DNA of 64,000 nucleotides from Chelativorans sp. J32 (lineage in GTDB: Bacteria; Pseudomonadota; Alphaproteobacteria; Rhizobiales; Rhizobiaceae): NCBI RefSeq assembly GCF_000518985.1, contig NZ_JAEQ01000014.1, positions 59,293-123,292 on the forward strand, read 5' to 3'. Numbering within the stretch: position 1 is the first letter of the stretch; each line of letters starts with the position of its first letter. Under the pieces are notes generated by a model. The model did not search any database and was not told where the DNA came from. It saw only the letters and a program-made list of their open reading frames with translations. A program made the position numbers and the translations under genes. Shown one piece after another: positions 45,581 through 54,084 of the stretch.

Positions 45581-47272
45581 CTACACTTTCAGCTTTTCCC
45601 GCTGGCCACCATTGCGCATCCTGCTAACGATCGATGCAAGCCTGATCTCTTCAGAATCCGTCGCGGCGCCTGCCGGATCCTCTGTGCGGTCGATATCGTC
45701 CTTGAGCCCCGGTAGAAACTCCTGCGCAAGCTGTTCGAACTTCATGCGCATGGTGGTAGCCACTCCGTCCCCGAAGGCAATGGCCTCGCGTTGGCCGATA
45801 GCAGAGAGGAAGTTGAGGATGGAGGCGGAGGAATCGGGGATTGCCGAGCGGATGATGGCTTGATCATGCTCGTTGGCCAGACGCATCGCGAAAATGGTGG
45901 AGCATTGCGACAATACGGTTGGATCGAGGTCCCCCGGGCGCTGTGTCACCACGCCTAGATAGCAGCCATATTTGCGCCCCTCCTTCGCTATTCGGGAGAG
46001 CGCGTAGCGCGTCGGCGCGAAGCCAAGCCGCGGATCGGCCGGCATGTAACGGTGCGCTTCCTCGCAAAGGAGAAGCAGTTTGAGCGTTCCTTCGCTCCAA
46101 AGCGCAAGATCGAAGGCGAGGCGGGCCAGCACCGAGCAGACCGAATTGGCCACCTCCGAAGGCAATCCCGCCATCTCGAAGCAGGTGACCGGGCGCCCTT
46201 CGCTTGGAACCCGAAAGATCCGGCCGATCGTCTCGTGGATCGAGTCTTCTATAAGCCGGGATGCGAACATGAACCGGTAGCGGGGGTCGTTGATGGCGGC
46301 GTCGATGCGGGCGCGCAGCTGACGATAATACGGCCGCTCGGCTTTTCCTTCGAGCTGGCCCATACGATCATCGATCTCCCGGATGACATCCGCCATGCGG
46401 TAGGGCACCGGCGTGTCGGCCGTGATCGCGCCCATGTCTGTGGGGCGGCGAAGCAGAACGCTGCTGGGGCTGCGGTAGAGATATTTTGCGGAGGCGACCA
46501 GATCGCGGAGTAGTTCCACTTCCTCCGCGACGGGCTCGCGGCCGCGATAGAGCACTTCCACGAGTTCTTCCAGGCGGAACAACCAGAAGGGCAGATCCAG
46601 TGAATTCGTGTCTATGCGAACGCAATGGTCCGGAAGGGAGGGAGCGAATTCGTTATGTGGATCGAGGATGAGGATGCGCAGGTCGGGGCGGACCTCGATC
46701 ATCTTGCGCAATAGCAGGCTGACCGCGGTGGATTTTCCGACGCCGGTTGTCCCGACAACGGCGAAGTGGCGAGCGAGCATGTCGTCGACAGCAAGACAGG
46801 CTTCGATGGTGTTGTCTTGGGACAAATGCCCGATCACAACGGAGCGGCGTCCTCCGAGGTCATAGACGGCACGAAGATCGCTGTTGCGGATCCGGTGGGC
46901 AATGGCCCCGACATGGGGGTATTGCGTGATGCCGCGGTCGAAAATCTGTTTTCCATCGAGGTCGCGCACTTCCCCGATGAGTTCCACGAATATCGCAAGA
47001 GGATTGCTGCCATCTTCTTCCCAGACGCGCTTCGGCCTCTCGATCGCATAGACAAGGCCGACCGTCCGCGTCGATCCCAGATTGATCGAAATGAGCCTGC
47101 CCACCGTCCAGGTCGCGGCGAGAGCGACTTCTTCCGTGCTGATGGAGGCTGCGACGATGGCGCGTGCGCCATCGCACTGCACCACGTGCCCGAGTGTTCG
47201 CGAACGCGGCTGGGCAGCCGCCCGCCTTTCCTGATCTGCGCCTTGAATGTCTGCGCTGTCTGCCTGATGCAT
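45581..47272 (-). CDS. HerA-like DUF87 ATPase
   Basis: A 563-residue HerA/FtsK-superfamily ATPase. The N-terminal HAS-barrel-like beta region runs to about residue 150. Walker A is VVGTTGVGKSTAV, Walker B is LLLLCEEAHRYMP, and the arginine-finger/sensor area follows in QRPGDLDPTVLSQC. Archaeal HerA works with the nuclease NurA in end resection; no NurA-like gene is nearby. Bacterial members occur in rhizobia alone or in defence systems. Role unknown. Confidence 0.85.
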   Translation of the reverse strand: MHQADSADIQGADQERRAAAQPRSRTLGHVVQCDGARAIVAASISTEEVALAATWTVGRLISINLGSTRTVGLVYAIERPKRVWEEDGSNPLAIFVELIGEVRDLDGKQIFDRGITQYPHVGAIAHRIRNSDLRAVYDLGGRRSVVIGHLSQDNTIEACLAVDDMLARHFAVVGTTGVGKSTAVSLLLRKMIEVRPDLRILILDPHNEFAPSLPDHCVRIDTNSLDLPFWLFRLEELVEVLYRGREPVAEEVELLRDLVASAKYLYRSPSSVLLRRPTDMGAITADTPVPYRMADVIREIDDRMGQLEGKAERPYYRQLRARIDAAINDPRYRFMFASRLIEDSIHETIGRIFRVPSEGRPVTCFEMAGLPSEVANSVCSVLARLAFDLALWSEGTLKLLLLCEEAHRYMPADPRLGFAPTRYALSRIAKEGRKYGCYLGVVTQRPGDLDPTVLSQCSTIFAMRLANEHDQAIIRSAIPDSSASILNFLSAIGQREAIAFGDGVATTMRMKFEQLAQEFLPGLKDDIDRTEDPAGAATDSEEIRLASIVSRMRNGGQREKLKV

Positions 47273-47453
47273 GATGTAGCCCCCTCTTGGCAGAGGGAAG
47301 GTAAACGGGCGAAGTTAAGGCGCGATGAGAATGGATGGTTGCGCAGACGTTAAGGTCGAGAGCGAATGGTTCCGCCGCGAGCCTCTGGGGCCATATTTTT
47401 TCCTCACTGATCTGCCGACTTCTCTCCATTGCTGATCAGGGAATAATTTTAGG

Positions 47454-48416
47454 ATGTTTGCACGAGCCTGCGCGTTGGCGCTCATTTTCTTTTGTCCGTG
47501 CAGCGGTTGGGCGGCAGAGGCGGCCAAGCTTCCAGTCAATTTCCTCTATGTGGGGGCTGGCGAGCTCCAGCGGATCCAAGGGCTTCTGGCGCGGCCGGAT
47601 ATTGCTGGCGTTCAAGTGGTCTATAGCTGGAGGTTACTCGAGCGCGGCAAGAACGAGTATGATTTCTCGGCGGTCGAACGGGATTTGGCCGCCACGAAGG
47701 CTGCGGGCAAGGGGCTCTTCATCCAGATACAGGACCGGTTCTTTTCCCCCGAGGCACGGAACGTGCCCGATTATCTCATGAAGGAGCAGGGATATGGCGG
47801 AGGATTGGCCCCTCAGGCCGATAACGCAGGTGAGGGACAACCTGAAGGCATGGGCTGGGTCGCAATGCAATGGAATCCCGCCGTGCGGGAACGGTACCAG
47901 TCACTCCTGAAAGCACTGGCGGGCCAGTTCGATGGGCGGGTAGCCGGCGTGAACCTGCCCGAGACGGCGGTCGATATCGACCGGAAGCGCGACAAGACCG
48001 GTTTCAGTTGCGATGCCTATTTCGAGGCCGAAATGGAGAATATGGCCGCCGCAAGAGCCGCGTTCAGCAATGCGCATGTGGTTCAATATGTGAACTTCTG
48101 GCCCTGCGAATGGCAAAACGAGCGCGGCTATATGGAGCGGCTTTTCAAATATGCCGCGGAGCATGGGATCGGCCTTGGCGGCCCGGACATTGTTCCCTAT
48201 CGCAAGGCCCAGATGAAGAATGCCTATCCCTTCTTCAACCAGTACAAAGGCAGGCTCGAACTCGTGGCGATGGCTGTTCAGGAGCCGACGCTCACCTACA
48301 CCAACCCCAAAACCGGCAAGCATTTCACGAAGGAAGAATTCATCGGGTTCGCCTCAGCTTACCTCGGAGCGGACATCATCTTCTGGAGCCCGAGCTCGCA
48401 ATGGCTTGCGAAGTGA
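47454..48416 (+). CDS. Secreted protein of unknown function, TIM-barrel glycosidase-like
   Basis: A 320-residue protein with a signal peptide (residues 1-20, ending SGWAAEA). The mature part looks like a beta/alpha barrel: VQVVYSWRLLERGKNEYDFSAV resembles the start of GH42/GH5 barrels, and Asn/Glu-bearing strands follow (GVNLPETAVD, VQYVNFWPCEW). No family can be named with assurance. It stands alone between the HerA-like gene and a GNAT gene. Confidence 0.6.
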   Translation: MFARACALALIFFCPCSGWAAEAAKLPVNFLYVGAGELQRIQGLLARPDIAGVQVVYSWRLLERGKNEYDFSAVERDLAATKAAGKGLFIQIQDRFFSPEARNVPDYLMKEQGYGGGLAPQADNAGEGQPEGMGWVAMQWNPAVRERYQSLLKALAGQFDGRVAGVNLPETAVDIDRKRDKTGFSCDAYFEAEMENMAAARAAFSNAHVVQYVNFWPCEWQNERGYMERLFKYAAEHGIGLGGPDIVPYRKAQMKNAYPFFNQYKGRLELVAMAVQEPTLTYTNPKTGKHFTKEEFIGFASAYLGADIIFWSPSSQWLAK

Positions 48417-48438
48417 CGTTCATGAGTATCGGTGCCGG

Positions 48439-48987
48439 TCAGAGCGATGGATTGCCGATGCGATAGAGAACATGCGCGTGCAGAGGATGGCCTTCGGGAA
48501 TTTTGGGGTGCATGTAGTCGTCGGCCGGATCATAGCGCATCCCGATCTTCTGCATCACACGCTGGCTGCGGAGGTTGATACGGGCGGTAAAGGCGACCAC
48601 CTCCGGTAAGCCGATGGACCACGCATAGTCGAGCCAGGCACGCGCCCCTTCCGGGGCGAGGCCCTTGCCCCAGAATTGTTTTCCAAGGACCCAGCCGATC
48701 TCCACGTCCGGGCGGCTGGGAATCACGGCCTTGGTTGCATCGGGGACCCGGCCGAGCCCAATGAGCCCGATCAACTCGCCGGTTTCCTTCAGTTCGGCCG
48801 CTTGGAAATGAAATCCGTTGATGCGGGCGCGTTCGATGGAAAGGTCGATGTCGGCATTCGTCTCTTCGGGTGTCAGCACCTTGTAATAGAAGCGGCGAAC
48901 ATCCGGGTCTCCATGGATTCGCGCCATCGGCGCGCGGTCGCGATGTTCCCACGGGCGCAAGATCAGACGTTCAGTCTCGATTTTCAT
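48439..48987 (-). CDS. RimJ/RimL-type N-acetyltransferase
   Basis: A 182-residue GNAT protein. The opening ETERLILRPWEHRDR is typical of the RimJ-type; the acetyl-CoA loop is LGKQFWGKGLAPEGARAWLDYA. Substrate unknown. Confidence 0.88.
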   Translation of the reverse strand: MKIETERLILRPWEHRDRAPMARIHGDPDVRRFYYKVLTPEETNADIDLSIERARINGFHFQAAELKETGELIGLIGLGRVPDATKAVIPSRPDVEIGWVLGKQFWGKGLAPEGARAWLDYAWSIGLPEVVAFTARINLRSQRVMQKIGMRYDPADDYMHPKIPEGHPLHAHVLYRIGNPSL

Positions 48988-49056
48988 TTCGGCTCACCTA
49001 ATATTCCTGCCATCTAGACGGTTCTCGCCGACGAGACCAGTTCTGCGACTTTGCCG

Positions 49057-49086
49057 TTGACACTGAATGCTCTTCGCCATTATTGT
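49057..49086 (+). promoter_or_regulatory. ilvIH promoter
   Basis: TTGACA (49057-49062) is a perfect -35 element; after an 18-base spacer TATTGT (49081-49086) matches the -10 consensus at four of six positions. Transcription would start near 49093, almost at the leader peptide ATG (49095). Confidence 0.6.
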
Positions 49087-49094
49087 TCGCGCCC

Positions 49095-49148
49095 ATGATT
49101 ACGAAGATCATTCTCGTAGTAGGAAGGCACATGGGCAAGGCGGCGTAG
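49095..49148 (+). CDS. ilvIH attenuator leader peptide
   Basis: A 17-codon ORF encoding MITKIILVVGRHMGKAA. Six of the first nine residues are Ile, Leu or Val (with Thr), as expected for a regulatory leader of branched-chain synthesis. It ends at TAG (49146-49148), inside a stem-loop, and is followed by a terminator before ilvI. Ribosome stalling at the Ile-Leu-Val codons when charged tRNAs are scarce would prevent termination. Its ATG lies about two bases from the predicted transcription start, so it may be leaderless. Confidence 0.8.
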   Translation: MITKIILVVGRHMGKAA

Positions 49149-49174
49149 CCGCCGGGCGACAGCCACTCATGTGC
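49127..49174 (+). promoter_or_regulatory. Pause/anti-antiterminator stem of the ilvIH attenuator
   Basis: GCACATG (49127-49133) pairs with CATGTGC (49168-49174), enclosing a second hairpin GGCGGC-gta-GCCGCC (49139-49153) that spans the leader stop codon. An alternative antiterminator can pair AGCC (49161-49164) with GGCT (49183-49186) and GGG (49154-49156) with CCC (49187-49189), destroying the terminator. Confidence 0.6.
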
Positions 49175-49181
49175 GAAAGAC

Positions 49182-49205
49182 AGGCTCCCTCCGGGGGCCT
49201 TTTTT
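49182..49205 (+). terminator. Attenuator terminator before ilvI
   Basis: GGCTCCC (49183-49189) and GGGGGCC (49193-49199) form a stem with a 3-base loop, followed by six T. It lies 40 bases before the ilvI start and after the leader peptide, so it is the conditional terminator of the attenuator. Confidence 0.85.
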
Positions 49206-49244
49206 ATTGGCCGAAAGACGAATTATCAGCACAGGAAAAGAGCG

Positions 49245-51047
49245 ATGGAACAGCGGGCGCCAGAGCCGAGGGCACACGAAACTGGTAGGCAGGAGATGAC
49301 CGGCGCGGAGATGGTCGTGCAGGCGCTGAAGGATAACGGCGTCGAACACATCTTCGGCTATCCGGGCGGCGCGGTGCTTCCGATCTATGACGAGCTTTTC
49401 CAGCAGGAAGAAATCCAGCACATCCTGGTTCGTCATGAGCAGGGCGCGGGGCATGCCGCCGAGGGGTACGCGCGCTCCACGGGCAAGGCCGGTGTGATGC
49501 TCGTGACGTCAGGCCCGGGCGCGACGAACGCGGTCACGCCGCTCCAGGACGCGCTGATGGATTCCATCCCGCTCGTGTGCATCACCGGCCAGGTTCCCAC
49601 CACGCTTATCGGCTCGGACGCTTTTCAGGAATGCGATACCGTCGGCATCACGCGCCCCTGCACCAAGCATAATTGGCTGGTGCGTGACGTGAACGACCTC
49701 GCCGCAATCCTGCACGAGGCCTTCCATGTCGCCACCACGGGCCGGCCGGGACCGGTCGTTGTCGACATCCCAAAGGATGTGCAGTTTGCGAAGGGCATTT
49801 ATACGCCGCCCCAGACGGCACCGCGCACGAGCTATCATCCACCCCTCGATGGCAATCAGGAGATGATCCGCGCGGCCGTTTCGCTGATGGCCTCCGCTCG
49901 CCGTCCGATCATCTATTCCGGCGGCGGCGTCATCAATGCCGGACCAGAAGCCAGCCATCTCCTGCGCGAACTGGTCGAGCTCACGGGCTTTCCGATCACG
50001 TCGACCTTGATGGGCCTCGGCGCTTATCCTGCTTCAGGCGAGAACTGGCTCGGCATGCTCGGTATGCACGGGGCCTACGAAGCCAATATGGCCATGCATG
50101 ACTGTGACGTGATGCTGTGCATCGGCGCGCGGTTCGATGACCGCATTACAGGCCGCCTCGACGCATTCTCTCCGAATTCCAGGAAGATCCACGTCGATGT
50201 CGATCCCTCTTCGATCAACAAGAATGTGCGCGTCGACATCCCGATCATCGGCGATGCCGGTCGTGTTCTGGAGGACATGGTTCGGCTTTGGCGGGCCGGC
50301 GCGAAGGCCGACAAGGCTGCACTGAAGCCCTGGTGGGAGCAGATCGACCGGTGGCGCGCGCGCCAGTCGCTCGCCTACAAAGCCAATCATGAAGTGATCA
50401 TGCCGCAATATGCGATCGAGAGGCTTTATGAGCTGACGAAGGACCGCGATGTCTACGTCACCACCGAGGTGGGGCAGCACCAGATGTGGGCCGCGCAGCA
50501 TTTCCGTTTCGATCAGCCCAATCGCTGGATGACATCCGGCGGCCTTGGCACGATGGGCTATGGCCTGCCTGCCGCCCTCGGCGTGCAGATCGCCCACCCT
50601 GACGCTCTGGTCATCGACATTGCCGGTGATGCTTCCGTGCTGATGACAATGCAGGAAATGAGCTCGGCCGTGCAGCACGAAGCGCCGATCAAGATCTTCA
50701 TCCTCAACAATCAATATATGGGCATGGTGCGGCAATGGCAGCAGCTTTTGCACGGAAACCGGTTGTCGCATTCCTATACGGAGGCGCTGCCTGATTTCGT
50801 GAAGCTGGCGGAGGCCTATGGTTGCCACGGCATTCGCTGCGAAAGGCCAGGCGATCTCGATAACGCGATCCGCGAGATGATCGAGGTGAAGAAGCCGGTG
50901 ATCTTCGATTGCCGGGTGGCGAATCTTGCCAATTGCTTTCCGATGATTCCGTCGGGCAAGGCACATAACGAAATGCTGCTTCCGGACGAAGCGACGGATG
51001 AAGCGGTCGCGAATGCCATCGATGCCGAGGGCAGGGCGCTCGTGTAG
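49245..51047 (+). CDS. ilvI: Acetolactate synthase large subunit
   Basis: A 600-residue thiamine-diphosphate enzyme catalysing the first common step of valine, leucine and isoleucine synthesis. The catalytic Glu is in VRHEQGAGHAAEGYARSTG, FAD-binding and middle domain in the centre, and the ThDP motif GDASVLMTMQEMSS to ILNNQYMGMVRQW at the C terminus. With ilvH 58 bases downstream it forms an operon under the leader-peptide attenuator. Confidence 0.95.
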   Translation: MEQRAPEPRAHETGRQEMTGAEMVVQALKDNGVEHIFGYPGGAVLPIYDELFQQEEIQHILVRHEQGAGHAAEGYARSTGKAGVMLVTSGPGATNAVTPLQDALMDSIPLVCITGQVPTTLIGSDAFQECDTVGITRPCTKHNWLVRDVNDLAAILHEAFHVATTGRPGPVVVDIPKDVQFAKGIYTPPQTAPRTSYHPPLDGNQEMIRAAVSLMASARRPIIYSGGGVINAGPEASHLLRELVELTGFPITSTLMGLGAYPASGENWLGMLGMHGAYEANMAMHDCDVMLCIGARFDDRITGRLDAFSPNSRKIHVDVDPSSINKNVRVDIPIIGDAGRVLEDMVRLWRAGAKADKAALKPWWEQIDRWRARQSLAYKANHEVIMPQYAIERLYELTKDRDVYVTTEVGQHQMWAAQHFRFDQPNRWMTSGGLGTMGYGLPAALGVQIAHPDALVIDIAGDASVLMTMQEMSSAVQHEAPIKIFILNNQYMGMVRQWQQLLHGNRLSHSYTEALPDFVKLAEAYGCHGIRCERPGDLDNAIREMIEVKKPVIFDCRVANLANCFPMIPSGKAHNEMLLPDEATDEAVANAIDAEGRALV

Positions 51048-51105
51048 TCAAAACCTATCGGTTATCGAGCTTTAAGCAGAAGACTTCACAAAGAGATCAA
51101 AAGCG

Positions 51106-51678
51106 ATGAACGCACAGCTTCAACCGACCGGATCGGCCTATTTCATCACCAAAGAGACCCAGACGGCCGAGACGCGCACCCTGGCCGTGCTCGTTGACAA
51201 CGAGCCGGGGGTGCTTGCCCGGGTCATCGGCCTTTTTTCCGGTCGGGGCTACAATATCGACAGTCTTACGGTTTCGGAGACCGAGCACGAAAGGCATCTG
51301 TCGCGCATCACCATCGTGACGCGCGGCACCCCCCATGTGCTCGAACAGATCAAGCATCAGCTCGAACGCATCGTGCCCGTGCACCGGGTGGTGGATTTGA
51401 CCTTGAACGCGCATGAGCGCGGCCAGGAGCGCCCCCTAGAACGCGAACTTGCAATGGTGAAGGTTCGCGGCACGGGGGACAGCCGCGTCGAAGCGCTCCG
51501 ATTGGCGGACGCGTTCCGAGCGCAGGTGATCGACGCCAATACGGAGCACTTCATTTTCGAGATCACCGGTCGCGTTTCAAAAGTCGAGCAGTTCATCGCC
51601 ATTATGAAGCCGCTTGGCCTCGTGGAGGTGTGCCGGACCGGCGTGGCTGCGATGAACCGCGGGCCGGAAGGCATGTAA
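51106..51678 (+). CDS. ilvH: Acetolactate synthase small subunit
   Basis: A 190-residue regulatory subunit. An ACT domain (RTLAVLVDNEPGVLARVIGL, GRGYNIDSLTVS) binds valine for feedback inhibition; the C-terminal half activates the large subunit. Follows ilvI in one operon. GAGATC is the nearest ribosome-site-like sequence, so translation may be coupled to ilvI only weakly. Confidence 0.95.
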   Translation: MNAQLQPTGSAYFITKETQTAETRTLAVLVDNEPGVLARVIGLFSGRGYNIDSLTVSETEHERHLSRITIVTRGTPHVLEQIKHQLERIVPVHRVVDLTLNAHERGQERPLERELAMVKVRGTGDSRVEALRLADAFRAQVIDANTEHFIFEITGRVSKVEQFIAIMKPLGLVEVCRTGVAAMNRGPEGM

Positions 51679-51736
51679 CGCAGCAGGCATCGTCACTTCC
51701 TTCACACCAACGCTGGACGCGGGGGCAGGTGTTTGG

Positions 51737-51767
51737 TAAAGTAGGTCAGCATTATTGACCTACTTTA
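51737..51767. promoter_or_regulatory. Perfect 12-bp-arm palindrome ahead of lysE
   Basis: TAAAGTAGGTCA and TGACCTACTTTA are exact reverse complements around a 7-base AT-rich spacer, ending 22 bases before the lysE start. It looks like an operator for a dimeric regulator that is not encoded here. No T-run follows, so it is a poor terminator. Confidence 0.65.
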
Positions 51768-51789
51768 AACCTTCTGAATTGAGCGCGCC

Positions 51790-52386
51790 ATGTCGTCCGA
51801 TATGTTTGCTGCCCTTCTGGTGTTTTCATTTGTCTCATCGATAACGCCGGGCCCCAACAACCTTATGCTTCTCACCTCGGGTCTCAATTTCGGGTTCGTA
51901 CGTACGATCCCCCACATGCTCGGGATCGGCGTGGGGTTCGTTTCCCTGCTTCTGGCCGTGGGGTTCGGCCTCGGAGCTTTGCTGATGGCGGTACCGCAGG
52001 CCAGCTTCGCTCTGAAAACCCTAGGCAGCATCTATCTGCTCTATCTGGCCTGGAAGATCGCAATGTCACGGGCCCCCGCGAGCGGGGCTGAGAGCGAGGG
52101 AAGACCAATGAGTTTTCTTCAGGCTGCAGCCTTCCAATGGGTGAACCCGAAGGCCTGGGTCATGGCCGTTACAGCTATGGCGATCTATACCGACCCGAAA
52201 TATCCGCTTGCCTCGCTGCTTCTGGTGGCTTTTGCATTCGGTCTGGTTAATCTTCCGAGTGTCTCTCTTTGGGCGGGACTTGGAGTGGCGCTGCGAGGCT
52301 TCCTGGCCGATCCTGTGCGCCTCAAATGGTTCAACATTCTGATGGGTCTGGCACTGGCGGCTACTCTTTGGCCGATGCTTCGATAG
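51790..52386 (+). CDS. LysE/RhtB family amino-acid exporter
   Basis: A 198-residue membrane protein with six predicted helices. The family start is seen in SITPGPNNLMLLTSGLNFGF, followed by a helix run ending in LALAATLWPML. It exports amino acids such as lysine, homoserine or threonine; the substrate is not fixed. It stands behind a strong palindrome. Confidence 0.88.
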   Translation: MSSDMFAALLVFSFVSSITPGPNNLMLLTSGLNFGFVRTIPHMLGIGVGFVSLLLAVGFGLGALLMAVPQASFALKTLGSIYLLYLAWKIAMSRAPASGAESEGRPMSFLQAAAFQWVNPKAWVMAVTAMAIYTDPKYPLASLLLVAFAFGLVNLPSVSLWAGLGVALRGFLADPVRLKWFNILMGLALAATLWPMLR

Positions 52387-52434
52387 TTCGCGGCAGGCCT
52401 GTTCAGACGCGTCAGAATCTGGTTTTTGGGGCCT

Positions 52435-53562
52435 ATGCAGTTTTCACCCCAACAGGATGAGGCCCTGAAGGCCGTCTCGCGCTGGCTGAAGGGCGGCGGT
52501 TCACAGCTGTTTCGTCTGTTCGGCTATGCCGGCACCGGCAAGACGACGCTCGCCCGCTATTTCGCCGAGCATGTTGACGGAGACGTGCAGTTTGCTGCTT
52601 TCACGGGGAAGGCGGCGCAGGTGCTCCGGTCCAAGGGCGCCTCCAATGCCCGCACGATCCACTCGCTCATCTACCGCCCGCGCGGTGAAGAGCAGGTAGA
52701 AGATGAGGCAACGGGCAAGACGCTCATCTCGCCGACCTTCTCGATCAACCGGCAAAGCCCCATCGCAAAGGCCAAGCTCGTCATCATCGACGAATGTTCG
52801 ATGGTGGATGAGGAACTAGGGCGCGACCTGATGTCCTTCGGTACGCCGATCCTCGTGCTTGGCGATCCCGGGCAGCTTCCACCGATTTCGGGCGGCGGTT
52901 TTTTCACGGAGCACGAGCCGGATTTCCTGCTCACCGAAATCCATAGGCAGGCGCGCGACAATCCCATCATCCAGCTCGCGCTGGACGTTCGCGAAGGCCG
53001 AGAGTTCGTGAACGGCGACTTCGGCACGGCGCAGGTGATTTCCAGAAATGAAATCAATAGCGACATGGTGCTCGCGGCAGACCAGGTACTGGTGGGCGTT
53101 AACCGCACCCGCCGGCGCTACAACCAGCGTCTGCGTGAACTGAAGGGCTTCAATGCCCTCTTTCCTCAAGCGGGCGACAAGCTTGTGTGTCTGCGTAACG
53201 AGCCGGCAAAGGGGTTGCTCAACGGCTCGCTCTGGAAGGTGATGACGGCAGCGCGCGAGACGGTGAAGCCCGGCATAAATCTCCTTGTTTCCCCTGAAGA
53301 GGACGATCCGGATCGTGGCGTGGCAAAGATCAAGCTGCTCAAGGCTGCATTCGAGGATCCCGAGGGCGAGATTCCCTGGCAGACGAAGAAGCGCTATGAC
53401 GATTTCGATTTCGGCTATGCGCTGACGGTGCACAAGGCGCAGGGTTCGCAGTGGAACCAGGTGATGCTCTTCGACGAGAGCTTCGCATTCCGCGATACCC
53501 GCCAGCGCTGGCTTTACACCGCGATTACGCGGGCTGCGGAACGCCTGACAATCGTTCGCTAG
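52435..53562 (+). CDS. RecD-like ATP-dependent DNA helicase
   Basis: A 375-residue SF1B helicase, shorter than RecD2. Walker A is FGYAGTGKTTLARYF, motif II is IIDECSMVDEEL, motif III is LGDPGQLPPI, and the C-terminal UvrD_C_2 element is YALTVHKAQGSQWNQVM followed by the Arg-finger YTAITRAAERL. The N-terminal extension of RecD2 is absent. It probably takes part in repair or mobile DNA; partner unknown. The start (MQFSPQQDEAL) fits the family. Confidence 0.87.
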   Translation: MQFSPQQDEALKAVSRWLKGGGSQLFRLFGYAGTGKTTLARYFAEHVDGDVQFAAFTGKAAQVLRSKGASNARTIHSLIYRPRGEEQVEDEATGKTLISPTFSINRQSPIAKAKLVIIDECSMVDEELGRDLMSFGTPILVLGDPGQLPPISGGGFFTEHEPDFLLTEIHRQARDNPIIQLALDVREGREFVNGDFGTAQVISRNEINSDMVLAADQVLVGVNRTRRRYNQRLRELKGFNALFPQAGDKLVCLRNEPAKGLLNGSLWKVMTAARETVKPGINLLVSPEEDDPDRGVAKIKLLKAAFEDPEGEIPWQTKKRYDDFDFGYALTVHKAQGSQWNQVMLFDESFAFRDTRQRWLYTAITRAAERLTIVR

Positions 53563-53564
53563 CG

Positions 53565-53972
53565 CTAGACAGGGCTCGGCAGGGGCTTGGTGCCGATCCA
53601 TTCCCAGGCGGCCGCCACCTCCTCCAGCTCGAAATGCTTCATCTCCACAGAGAGGAACGGCTCCATGACACCCATCATGGCTCGTACCCATGTGGGGCCG
53701 CCGACCACTGCATATCTGCGGATATGCTTCAGCGCCTTGATCTTTTCCAGAAATGACTGGTCTTTCCAGGCACCGCTCCAATCGACGCCTTCATAATCAT
53801 GGATCATAACGACCACATCAATCTTGTCGTGAAGTTGATAGGCGCCTTCCAACAAGCCATACATGTTTTCGATGTCGGCGGGTTCGATATAGCCCGTAAT
53901 CTCAAAAGCATAGGCATCCGCCCGGTCCGTTTCGATCCGCCGTATGCTCGGCGGTGTTTCGTTGATGAGCAT
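53565..53972 (-). CDS. STAS/SpoIIAA-like protein
   Basis: A 135-residue SpoIIAA-like (STAS/SEC14-type) protein. It shows AYAFEITGYIEPADIENMYGLLE and a long central HIRRYAVVGGPTWVRAMM. Stop codons of this gene and the convergent helicase are separated by 2 bases. Role unknown. Confidence 0.8.
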   Translation of the reverse strand: MLINETPPSIRRIETDRADAYAFEITGYIEPADIENMYGLLEGAYQLHDKIDVVVMIHDYEGVDWSGAWKDQSFLEKIKALKHIRRYAVVGGPTWVRAMMGVMEPFLSVEMKHFELEEVAAAWEWIGTKPLPSPV

Positions 53973-54084
53973 CTCGCTTGCTCGTTTCTGACTACCTTGC
54001 CACGACAACACCTATTGGACCTGTCGGTTCCGAAAGAAACGGTATAGGAGGAGGGGAAAAAACCAGCCATTATGGGACGGTAAG

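Noticed and set aside
45055..45627. A 190-codon plus-strand frame over the SDR gene
   Set aside because: Antisense shadow of a canonical SDR gene.
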